8,479 nt of DNA from Myxococcales bacterium. GTDB lineage: Bacteria; Myxococcota_A; UBA9160; JALSIO01. The notes beneath the pieces are model-generated. The model saw only the letters and a program-made list of their open reading frames with translations, was not told where the DNA came from and did not search any database. The stretch lies in contig JALSIO010000787.1 in NCBI GenBank assembly GCA_026989995.1, positions 1 through 8,479 of the forward strand, given 5' to 3'. The position numbers were made by a program, and so were the translations under genes. This document shows, piece after piece, positions 1 to 5,616 of this stretch; the stretch's first letter is position 1; each line of letters starts with the position of its first letter.

Positions 1-914
1 CCCGCTGCGAGCCGCGCCTCCGTCGGGGAGCGGAAGATACCGAAGAGCGTCGGACCGCTCCCGGTCATCCCGACCGCGAGCGCACCGGACCGCTCCAGTG
101 CTCCCCGCAGGGCGAGGACGCCCGGGCAGAGCTCGCAGGCTGCCGCCTCGAGGTCGTTGGCCGCGAGCGAGCGCAGGCACGCCGCCTCCTCCTCCGGAGC
201 GGCGCGCCCCCCCCCGGCGGGCGCGGTGCCCGTGCCCGCCGGCCACAGCGCCAGCAGGCGTGCCACGCCCTCTCGGACGGTTCCCACGGGGGAGACATCT
301 CGTCCGGAGCGGCGGTAGACCTCGAATACGCGGGAGGTCTCGAGTCCGGCTCGGGGAGCCGCGAGCACGAGCGGCAGCTCCGGCCACCGTGCGAGGGGTT
401 CGATCCGCTCGCCCACCCCCGCGACGAACGCGGGCCGCGGATCCAGGAAGAAGGGGACGTCGGCCCCGAGCGAAAGGGCGAGCTCCCGGAGGGCGCCGCC
501 GGGGAGGGCGTCCGGCATGGCCCGGGCGAGCAGCCGGAGGACGGTGCCGGCGTCACTCGACCCGCCGCCGAGCCCGGCGCGCGCGGGAATCCGCTTGCGG
601 AGCCGGATCCGGATGCGGCACCGGGCCCGGCTCGTCTCCAGGAAGGCCCTCGCCGCGCGCCAGGCCAGGTTCCCGGTCCCCGCCGGCACCGTGGCGGGGG
701 CGCCCGGCGCGAGCTCGAGCTCCGCGGAGGGTCCCCCGGGCGAGAGCCGGAGCTCCACCTCGTCTGCGAGGTCGAGGGGCAGGAAGAGGCTCTCGAGCTC
801 GTGGTAGCCGGCGAGCTCGCCCGCCACGCGGTAGCCCGTCACCCGGAGGCCGAGGTTGATCTTCGCCGGGGCGTGGGCGCGCAGCACCCGGTCCGAACCG
901 CCTGTCCGGCTCAT
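1..914 (-). CDS. ispE: 4-diphosphocytidyl-2-C-methyl-D-erythritol kinase, C-terminal end cut by window edge
   Basis: IspE is a cytosolic GHMP-family kinase that phosphorylates CDP-methylerythritol with ATP in the MEP pathway of isoprenoid synthesis. Translated from the ATG at 914, the N-terminus carries the family opening A15-P-A-K-I-N-L21, with K18 in the place of the catalytic lysine. A GYHELESLF segment follows. The ATP loop is I109-P-A-R-A-G-L-G-G-G-S-S-D-A122. The LGADVPFF block has D152 at the catalytic aspartate position. M283-T-G-S-G-P-T289 is the third GHMP motif. About 304 codons are open to the left edge with no stop. E. coli IspE has 283 residues, so only a short tail should be missing. 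An in-frame TGA at 935-933 leaves 914 as the only ATG start; no strong ribosome binding site precedes it. It is the last visible gene of the minus-strand block, 82 bases after the DUF1844 gene. Family assignment is secure. Confidence 0.97.
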   Translation of the reverse strand, partial: MSRTGGSDRVLRAHAPAKINLGLRVTGYRVAGELAGYHELESLFLPLDLADEVELRLSPGGPSAELELAPGAPATVPAGTGNLAWRAARAFLETSRARCRIRIRLRKRIPARAGLGGGSSDAGTVLRLLARAMPDALPGGALRELALSLGADVPFFLDPRPAFVAGVGERIEPLARWPELPLVLAAPRAGLETSRVFEVYRRSGRDVSPVGTVREGVARLLALWPAGTGTAPAGGGRAAPEEEAACLRSLAANDLEAAACELCPGVLALRGALERSGALAVGMTGSGPTLFGIFRSPTEARLAA

Positions 915-952
915 CGGCGGCCCATCCGTGGCTCATCCGCCCCGCCGCGGGT

Positions 953-987
953 GCGGGCGCGGCGCCCGGGCGCGGCGGGGCGCCCGC
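953..987. repeat. GC-only inverted repeat between the DUF1844 gene and ispE
   Basis: GCGGGCGC at 953-960 is mirrored by GCGCCCGC at 980-987, giving an 8-bp stem with a 19-base loop. A smaller nested option pairs GGGC at 955-958 with GCCC at 964-967. It lies in the 82-base gap upstream of ispE and could fold in the transcript. There is no U tract and the surroundings are almost pure G+C, so chance is a real possibility. No function can be assigned. Confidence 0.2.
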
Positions 988-996
988 GGCTCGGGG

Positions 997-1365
997 TCAC
1001 CCGGACGACCGCTCCCCGGACTGCACGTAGCGGAGCCGGAGGTCCGTGAGCAGGCCATCGAGGAGCTTCTGTTCCGCCTCGTCGAGGTTGCCCCGGGTCT
1101 TCTCCCGGAGCATGGCGAGGCTGTCGATGGTCTGCCGGGCCAGCACCCGGTTCGGCTCCCGCGGCTTCCCGGTCTGCGGATCGGGGGCGAGCCCGAGCTC
1201 GATGAGCGCCGTCGTGGCGAGGGAGAGGACGAAGGTGGAGAAGTCGATGGGTGCCGGCGGTGCCTCGCGCGAGCCCTGCGAGCCGCCCGGACCCTCTCCT
1301 GCCGCCTCCGGCGGGTCGACCAGGGTGAAGCCCGGCCCCCGCTCACGCCCCGGTTCGTCTCCCAT
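997..1365 (-). CDS. DUF1844 domain protein
   Basis: A 122-residue protein of unknown function. Residues 1-40 are Gly/Pro/Glu-rich and look disordered. The DUF1844 core starts at D41-F-S-T-F-V-L-S-L-A50 and continues through IELGLAPDPQTGK (55-67), a helical stretch ARQTIDSLAMLREKTRGNLD (76-95) and LLDGLLTDLRLRYV (101-114). This arrangement is typical of the short, mostly helical DUF1844 family, for which I know no established biochemical role. No signal peptide or transmembrane helix is apparent; the hydrophobic stretch at 44-60 looks like an amphipathic packing helix. The ATG lies 2 bases after the stop of the phosphatidyltransferase gene, so the two are almost certainly co-transcribed and perhaps translationally coupled. 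The family call is strong, the function is open. Confidence 0.9.
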   Translation of the reverse strand: MGDEPGRERGPGFTLVDPPEAAGEGPGGSQGSREAPPAPIDFSTFVLSLATTALIELGLAPDPQTGKPREPNRVLARQTIDSLAMLREKTRGNLDEAEQKLLDGLLTDLRLRYVQSGERSSG

Positions 1366-1367
1366 CG

Positions 1368-2009
1368 TCAGGTGGCCTCCCCCCGCGCGAGCGATGCGTC
1401 ACCGCGTCCCCCGGTGCCGCCCGGGCCCTCGAGGCGCTGCATCTCCCGATAGGCCACCAGGATCCGCTGCCCCACCGTGATCCAGCTCCCGATCGCGACG
1501 AGCCAGAGGGCGAGCTCCATCCATCCGAACAGCGCCCCGGCGGCGATGAGCGCCACGCGCTCCCCGCGCTCGAGGAGCCCCACGTTCACCGAATCCACGA
1601 CCAGGTCCGCCCGCGCCTTGGCATACGAGGTCAGCACGCTGCCCGCGAGGGCTGCGCCCGCCACCACCGCGTGGAGGCCGTCCCCGCCGGCCTGGTAGTG
1701 GATCACGAGTCCGACGAGCACCGCCACGTCGGCGAGCCGGTCGAGCGTGGAGTCGAGGAACCCGCCGAAGGCCGTCGTCCGCCCCTGGTGCCGGGCGACC
1801 ACACCGTCCACGAGGTCGAAGAAGCCGCCCACCAGGAGGACCATCCCGCCCCAGACGAGCTGCCCCCTCGCAAAGCAGGCTGCCGACCCCAGGGAGATGA
1901 GCGTGCCGAGCACCGTCAGCAGGTTGGGGTTCAATCGCCGCCGGAAGAGGAAGGGAAAGAGGCGGCGGATCCAGCCGTCGAGGCGCTCGCCGAAGACACG
2001 CTTGATCAC
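1368..2009 (-). CDS. CDP-alcohol phosphatidyltransferase family membrane enzyme, possibly inositol-phosphate type
   Basis: This 213-residue integral membrane enzyme should transfer a phosphatidyl group from CDP-diacylglycerol to an alcohol or sugar phosphate at the inner membrane. The CDP-OH motif D-x2-DG-x2-AR-x8-G-x3-D-x3-D is complete: D65, D68, G69, A72, R73, G82, D86, D90. The metal-binding aspartates are all present. Hydrophobic segments fall near 29-47, 50-66, 92-105, 113-129, 150-162 and 164-182. The cytoplasmic N-terminal helix has the usual LNPNLLT start (26-32). SYAKARAD (128-135) and LLERGERV (145-152) resemble the phosphate-binding residues of phosphatidylinositol-phosphate synthases more than those of PgsA, so an inositol phosphate acceptor is possible; this is inference. 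The C-terminal 20 residues are Gly-rich and probably disordered. Translation starts at GTG 2009, as an in-frame TAG lies 15 bases upstream and no ATG is available. Confidence 0.9.
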   Translation of the reverse strand: MIKRVFGERLDGWIRRLFPFLFRRRLNPNLLTVLGTLISLGSAACFARGQLVWGGMVLLVGGFFDLVDGVVARHQGRTTAFGGFLDSTLDRLADVAVLVGLVIHYQAGGDGLHAVVAGAALAGSVLTSYAKARADLVVDSVNVGLLERGERVALIAAGALFGWMELALWLVAIGSWITVGQRILVAYREMQRLEGPGGTGGRGDASLARGEAT

Positions 2010-2034
2010 GAGGTAGAATCCCTACGAAGCAGCG

Positions 2035-2217
2035 CTAGGAGCCTTCCGACGGCGCGGCCTCTCCCCCGCCGGGCGGGCCGGGAAGCTCCTCCCGCACCGC
2101 CTTGTCGGAGACGTCCGGCAGGGACGCCAGGTAGGCCTCGAGCTCCTCCTCGCTGATCCAGTTGGGCCGGTGGAGGAGCCGCCGGTCGAATCGCAGGTCG
2201 TCGCGGCGATCGGTCAT
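2035..2217 (-). CDS. Small conserved-looking protein of unknown function (60 aa)
   Basis: A short gene at the head of the minus-strand block, starting at ATG 2217 and ending with TAG at 2037-2035. It has the strongest ribosome binding site on its strand, GAGGGAGGA ending 4 bases before the ATG. The protein is charged: residues 1-15 (MTDRRDDLRFDRRLL) are basic/acidic, then PNWISEEELEAYLASLPDV (18-36) forms a likely amphipathic helix ending at SDKA (37-40), and an acidic Gly/Pro-rich tail follows. There is no signal peptide or membrane helix. I recall similar small proteins with a basic start, a helical EELE..L segment and an LPDV..KA ending in deltaproteobacterial genomes, all without assigned function; this is memory, not a search. 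Its stop lies 25 bases before the phosphatidyltransferase GTG, which suggests co-transcription. A zinc site or known DNA-binding fold is not visible. Confidence 0.8.
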   Translation of the reverse strand: MTDRRDDLRFDRRLLHRPNWISEEELEAYLASLPDVSDKAVREELPGPPGGGEAAPSEGS

Positions 2218-2221
2218 GCGA

Positions 2222-2230
2222 TCCTCCCTC
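2222..2230 (-). promoter_or_regulatory. Strong Shine-Dalgarno for the 60-aa small protein
   Basis: The minus-strand GAGGGAGGA sits four bases before ATG 2217. It is a near-consensus site that fixes the start of the small gene and separates it from the longer open frame continuing upstream, which runs antisense to bamD. Confidence 0.75.
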
Positions 2231-2376
2231 GTAGGCGGATCACCGGAAGCGATGCGCCCCGGCGCCGCCAACGCCGTGAACTTAGCCCGGATTCCCCCGT
2301 CGGTCGCCGGTCCTCCCGCCCCCCCGGCCGTGGGGGCGAACCCGCACCCCCGTGCTCTCCCTGACCGGGAGCCCGC

Positions 2377-2394
2377 TCCGGTGGAACGACCGGA
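2377..2394. repeat. 18-bp dyad, candidate operator
   Basis: TCCGGT at 2377-2382 and ACCGGA at 2389-2394 are perfect inverted copies separated by six bases (GGAACG). A further GACCGG occurs at 2363-2368, 25 bases before the GACCGG at 2388-2393. The dyad lies in the middle of a divergent promoter region, a suitable place for a dimeric repressor. The motif is GC-rich and short in a GC-rich background, so the call is tentative. Confidence 0.3.
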
Positions 2395-2568
2395 ACGCCG
2401 ATCCGATGGCAGTGGGAAGGGCCCTCCGATAGTTTTGTCCGATCGTCCGGGCAGGAAGACCCGGGCGCGTGGTTCCGCCGGGTTGGGGGCGAGGGGATGT
2501 CGGAAGCGATCGCACGAAGGGCCTGCCGCACGGACCGAAGGGAGCTGCGCTCCCGCCCGAGCTCGTCG

Positions 2569-3339
2569 ATGCACCGGATTGCGGTGCTCGCGGCCATCGG
2601 GACTGTGCTCGGAGCCTGCTCCTCGACGCCGCCGCTGACCATCGAGGAGGTCCCCACGGCGGATGTCCTCTACCAGCAGGGCCTCGAACAGCTCGAGGGG
2701 CGGCGCATCCTCTTCTGGCGCGTGGTGGACACGACCCGCGCGGTCGACACCTTCCAGGCGATCATCGACAACTACCCCTACAGCGATCAGGCGGTGCTCG
2801 CCGAGCTCAAGATCGCCGATGCCTACTTCGACGACGGGCAGTACGAGGCCGCAGTCACCTACTACCGCGACTTCGCCGAGCTCCATCCCCGCCACGAGCA
2901 GGTGCCGTACGCGATCTACCGGGCCGCACTCTGCCACTACCGCCAGGCCCGCTCGCCGGAGCGCGACCAGACCGCGACCCGGGAGGCGCTCAAGTACCTC
3001 GAGGTCCTGGTGGGAGACCACCCGAACTCCCCCTACGCGACGGAAGGCGAGGAGCTCTGGCGCGAGCTGCGGGCGCGACTGGCCCGCTCCGTGATGGTGG
3101 TGGGCGACTTCTACCTGAAGCGCGGCGAGTACCAGGCCGCGGCCGAGCGCTACCGGGACGTCCTGAACGAGTACCCGGGCCTCGGGCTCGACGCGGAGGC
3201 CCTCTACCGGCTCGGGGTCTGCTACAGCCGCATGAATCGCCCGGAGGAGGCGAGCCGCATCTTCGAGGTGATCCTCGAGAACTACGAGGGCTCGGATGTC
3301 GCTGCCCGCGCCGCCGACCTCGTGCCCGCCGCCAACTAG
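2569..3339 (+). CDS. bamD: BamD/YfiO-like outer-membrane assembly lipoprotein
   Basis: BamD is the TPR lipoprotein of the BAM complex that inserts beta-barrel proteins into the outer membrane from its periplasmic face. From ATG 2569 the protein has 256 residues. It opens with a lipoprotein signal peptide whose lipobox L14-G-A-C17 predicts lipidation of Cys17. TPR-like helix pairs follow at about 34-70, 73-107, 112-152, 172-203 and 208-242. They include IADAYFDDGQYEAAVTYYRDF (82-102) and EHP/YP turn signatures (DNYPYSDQA, ELHPRHEQVPYAIY). RDQTATREALKYLEVLV (132-148) and the HPNSPYA motif (151-157) match BamD. Length is close to E. coli BamD (about 245). An in-frame ATG at 2497 would add 24 Arg-rich residues ahead of the signal peptide. 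It has a purine-rich stretch just upstream, but 2569 gives a normal signal peptide and is preferred. The gene is monocistronic here, divergent from the minus-strand block. Another periplasmic TPR lipoprotein of similar build cannot be excluded. Confidence 0.87.
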   Translation: MHRIAVLAAIGTVLGACSSTPPLTIEEVPTADVLYQQGLEQLEGRRILFWRVVDTTRAVDTFQAIIDNYPYSDQAVLAELKIADAYFDDGQYEAAVTYYRDFAELHPRHEQVPYAIYRAALCHYRQARSPERDQTATREALKYLEVLVGDHPNSPYATEGEELWRELRARLARSVMVVGDFYLKRGEYQAAAERYRDVLNEYPGLGLDAEALYRLGVCYSRMNRPEEASRIFEVILENYEGSDVAARAADLVPAAN

Positions 3340-3371
3340 GCGAAGCCCGCGCGGCGCGACCGACGGCGTCT

Positions 3372-3391
3372 GCCGGCATGGGGGATGCGGC
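3372..3391. terminator. Possible hairpin in the convergent gap after bamD and the flavoprotein gene
   Basis: GCC(G)GCAT at 3372-3379 pairs with ATGCGGC at 3385-3391 around a five-G loop: four base pairs, one bulged G, then three more pairs. It lies 33 bases after the bamD stop and 12 bases after the flavoprotein stop at 3403, where a shared terminator would be useful. Neither strand has a U tract, so an intrinsic terminator of the classic kind is not shown. Confidence 0.25.
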
Positions 3392-3402
3392 CCGGGCGGG
3401 GT

Positions 3403-5049
3403 TCAGCCGGCCCCCGGCCGGTCCGCCCCGGGTGCCGCGTTGCCCCGCCTCCCACGGGTGCGACCGCGGAGGTCCCGGAGGATCTCCCGCGCGGCGTTTC
3501 GTCCACACGCACCCATCACGCCACCGCCCGGGTGGGTTCCCGCCCCGCACAGGTAGAGGCCACGCAGCGGAGTGCGGTAGTCCGAGAATCCCGGGACGGG
3601 GCGCAGGGAGAGGAGCCGATCCGGGGTCATGGCGCCGTGGAAGATGTTCCCCCCGCTCAGGCCGAAGATCTGCTCGAGGTCGGGGGGAGCGAGCACCTCG
3701 CGGTGCACGACGCTCTCCGAGAACCCCGGCGCGACCTCGTCGACCAGCGCGAGCACGTGGTCGGCGAACCGGTCGCGGAGCGCGTCCCAGCTCCCCTCCC
3801 TCGGCTCCCACGGCACGTGCTGCACGAAGAGCGAAGCCACGTGGTGGCCGCGGGGTGCGAGCCCCGGATCGAGCACCGAGGGCAGCGTGAGCTCCACCAT
3901 CGGACGCTCCGGGAGGTCGCCCGCGAGCGCTGCGGCGAAGGAGGCGTCGAGCGCGTCGAGCTCCGCCGCGCCCAGGTGGATGGTCCCGCGGTGGTGGGGG
4001 CCCGGGACCGGACCGGGGCGGCTCGGAAACGCGGGGCAGCGGTCGAGCGCGAGGTTGATCTTCAGGCAGGGGCTGCGGAAGTCGAGGGCCCGGATCTCGG
4101 CGACGAAGTCGTCGGGCAGTTCCCCCGCCGGAACCAGACCGAGAAAGGTCCGCCTCGGGTCGGCACTCGAGACCACCACCCGGGCCGGAAGCTCACGGCC
4201 ATCCGCGAGGACGACCCCGCGCGCCTCACCGGCCTCCACCCGGATCCGGCGCACCTCGACGCCGGTCTCGATCCGGGCGCCGCGCGAGCGGGCCGAAGCC
4301 GCGATGGCCTCGGACAGCGCGCCCATGCCCCCGCGGACGTAGGCCCAGACGCCCCGGCTGCCGCCGGTCTGGCCCATCACGTGGTGGAAGAGGACGTAGC
4401 CGGTTCCGGGCGTGGCCGGACCGGCGAACGCGCCGATGAGCGCATCGGTGGCGAGGGTGGAGCGGAGGGGCTCACTTTCGAAGAAGGCCTCGAGGACGGG
4501 GCGCGCCGGGCCGAGCAGCAGCGCCAGGGCCCGGGGCAGCTCCCGGCCCAGGCCAAGGGCCCGCCGGGCGGCGCGGTACAGCGGAAGGAGATCGCGGGCC
4601 CGCGGTACCGGCAGGCGTGGGGGCGTCACGTCGAGCAGCGCCTCCACCGCCTCGGCCATCCCCCCGAGGAGGGCCTCGTAGCGGGGGTAGCGCTCGGCAT
4701 CGCGGGCCGAGAAGCGCGCGATCTCCCGGCAGCTCTCCCGCCGGTCCGGCCCGAGCAGCAGCGATCGACCGTCGGGAAGCGGCGTGAACGAGGAGGGCTT
4801 CCGGGGCAGGAGCTCGAGTCCGAAGCGGGCGAGCTCGAGCTCGCGGATCACCACCGGCCGCAGGAGACCCGCCACGTAGGCGGCCCGCGACACCCGGTAG
4901 CCCGGCCACAGTTCCTCGGTGACGCAGGCGCCGCCGAGGAGGGGCCTCCTCTCGAGCACCCGCACCCGAAGGCCCGCCCCCGCCAGGCAGGCCGCCGCGA
5001 CGAGCCCGTTGTGCCCGCCGCCGACGATCAGGACGTCGTCCGCCTCCAT
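3403..5049 (-). CDS. FAD-dependent oxidoreductase of the phytoene-desaturase-like / PYROXD2 family
   Basis: A 548-residue flavoprotein. The N-terminus forms a dinucleotide-binding Rossmann fold: VLIVGGGHNGLVAAACLAGAG (6-26), then the acidic strand end VLERRPLLGGACVTEE (31-46). Together these are typical of COG1233 amine-oxidase-like enzymes. The C-terminal FAD-contact block is LRGLYLCGAGTHPGGGVMGA (495-514). Between them, YVRGGMGALSEAIA (237-250), a second FAD-binding region at GVEVRRIRVEAGEARGVVLADG (263-284) and VVVSSADPRRTFLGL (291-305) match the PYROXD2 branch. No membrane helix or signal peptide is visible. Homologues are often called phytoene dehydrogenase-related, but carotenoid desaturation is not implied; the PYROXD2 branch has no well-established substrate. 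ATG 5049 places the Rossmann motif right at the N-terminus, as expected; no clear ribosome binding site precedes it. The frame stays open for another 164 codons antisense to cvpA, which is an artefact. It diverges from the CvpA gene by 40 bases and converges on bamD. Confidence 0.92.
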   Translation of the reverse strand: MEADDVLIVGGGHNGLVAAACLAGAGLRVRVLERRPLLGGACVTEELWPGYRVSRAAYVAGLLRPVVIRELELARFGLELLPRKPSSFTPLPDGRSLLLGPDRRESCREIARFSARDAERYPRYEALLGGMAEAVEALLDVTPPRLPVPRARDLLPLYRAARRALGLGRELPRALALLLGPARPVLEAFFESEPLRSTLATDALIGAFAGPATPGTGYVLFHHVMGQTGGSRGVWAYVRGGMGALSEAIAASARSRGARIETGVEVRRIRVEAGEARGVVLADGRELPARVVVSSADPRRTFLGLVPAGELPDDFVAEIRALDFRSPCLKINLALDRCPAFPSRPGPVPGPHHRGTIHLGAAELDALDASFAAALAGDLPERPMVELTLPSVLDPGLAPRGHHVASLFVQHVPWEPREGSWDALRDRFADHVLALVDEVAPGFSESVVHREVLAPPDLEQIFGLSGGNIFHGAMTPDRLLSLRPVPGFSDYRTPLRGLYLCGAGTHPGGGVMGACGRNAAREILRDLRGRTRGRRGNAAPGADRPGAG

Positions 5050-5089
5050 CCGCGGGATGCTATCGAGTACCCTGCCGGGAAGGAGACCC
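5050..5089. promoter_or_regulatory. 40-base divergent gap between the flavoprotein and CvpA genes
   Basis: Only 40 bases separate two divergent start codons, so at least one promoter must extend into the opposing coding region. The gap contains the only locally AT-leaning run, GCTATCGAGTACC (5059-5071), with TATCGA as a weak -10-like hexamer on the plus strand. No matching -35 was recognised. Because neither gene has another close upstream neighbour on its strand, promoters are expected here, but their exact position is not supported. Confidence 0.3.
5080..5085 (+). promoter_or_regulatory. Shine-Dalgarno AAGGAG that sets the CvpA start at GTG 5090
   Basis: AAGGAG is followed by four bases and then GTG 5090. 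This decides the start against the in-frame ATG at 5057, which lacks such a site and would add 11 non-family residues. Confidence 0.75.
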
Positions 5090-5590
5090 GTGGCCCTCGT
5101 CGACCTCGCCCTCGCGGCCCTCATGGCCCTCGCCCTCGTGCGCGGACTGGCCATCGGACTGGTCCGGGAGGTGCTCTCCCTGGCCGCCCTGGCCGGAGCC
5201 GCGGTGGCGGGCTTCCGCCTCGCCGAGCCGGCCGGGCGGGCGCTCCTGGAACTCTCCGGAGGAGCTCTGCCCCCCATCGCGGCCACCTTCGCCGGGGGCT
5301 TCGGGGTCGCCCTCGCCACCTTCGCCGCCATCCGCCTCGGCGGCAGGCTCCTGTCCCGGGCGCTCCATGCGGTGGGGCTGGGACTCCCCGACCGCCTCGG
5401 GGGGGGACTTCTCGGCCTCGCGGAAGGAGCGGTGCTCGCGCTTCTCCTGCTCCGGGGAGCGATGGCCGTGCTCGGGCCCGACCACCCGCAGCTCGAGGGG
5501 ACCCACGCGATCGCCGTGTGGAAGGCGCTCGAGGAGCACACCAGGGGCGGCTCTGCGGGGGTCGCCGCCCCGCCCCCCGACCCGCGCTGA
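5090..5590 (+). CDS. CvpA family inner-membrane protein
   Basis: A 166-residue membrane protein of the CvpA family, named after the E. coli colicin V production factor. Its molecular role is still poorly defined; in E. coli and related bacteria it has been linked to envelope stress and bile tolerance. The family opening is clear: VDLALAALMALALVRGLAIGLVREVLSL, residues 4-31, with the conserved R18-G19 and G23-x2-R26-E27 positions. Four hydrophobic segments lie near 3-18, 28-46, 62-83 and 104-128. The DRLGGGLLGLAEGAVLALLL block (101-120) matches the fourth-helix signature in which a small-residue GGxxGLxxG pattern packs the helix. The tail after 150 is Gly/Pro-rich and hydrophilic. GTG 5090 is chosen for its good ribosome binding site and because the hydrophobic segment then starts at residue 3, as in the family. 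It is a single gene between a divergent flavoprotein gene and convergent ispG. Confidence 0.85.
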   Translation: MALVDLALAALMALALVRGLAIGLVREVLSLAALAGAAVAGFRLAEPAGRALLELSGGALPPIAATFAGGFGVALATFAAIRLGGRLLSRALHAVGLGLPDRLGGGLLGLAEGAVLALLLLRGAMAVLGPDHPQLEGTHAIAVWKALEEHTRGGSAGVAAPPPDPR

Positions 5591-5616
5591 GCGCGCCGTC
5601 CCGCCGCCCGACCTCG

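Larger units (their letters stand above)
2218..2568. other. Divergent intergenic region between the minus-strand block and bamD
   Basis: About 350 bases without a convincing gene separate two divergent transcription units, so promoters for both should lie here. The least GC-rich patch is GATAGTTTTGTC (2428-2439), which could contain a -10-like element for the plus strand, but no -35 partner at good spacing is recognisable. On the minus strand a TAAGTT at 2284-2279, about 60 bases before the small-protein ATG, is a weak -10 candidate. A perfect 6-6-6 dyad lies at 2377-2394. If bamD started at the upstream ATG 2497 instead of 2569, the gap would shrink to about 280 bases. No tRNA, riboswitch core or terminator was seen. 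Confidence 0.5.

Noticed and set aside
98..859. Plus-strand open frame of 253 codons opposite ispE.
   Set aside because: It is an Arg/Pro/Gly-rich antisense shadow; ispE on the minus strand has three GHMP motifs.
2035..3021. A 328-codon minus-strand open frame, possibly one long gene antisense to bamD.
   Set aside because: Only the last 60 codons are convincing, starting at ATG 2217 with a strong ribosome binding site. The upstream portion mirrors bamD codons and the intergenic region.
2469..3890. A 473-codon plus-strand open frame overlapping bamD.
   Set aside because: The bamD frame shows a lipoprotein signal and TPR motifs; this alternative is Arg/Gly/Pro-rich without recognisable motifs and extends antisense into the flavoprotein gene.
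5591..5616. Search for a terminator in the 26-base convergent gap between cvpA and ispG.
   Set aside because: No stem of useful length and no T run were seen on either strand.
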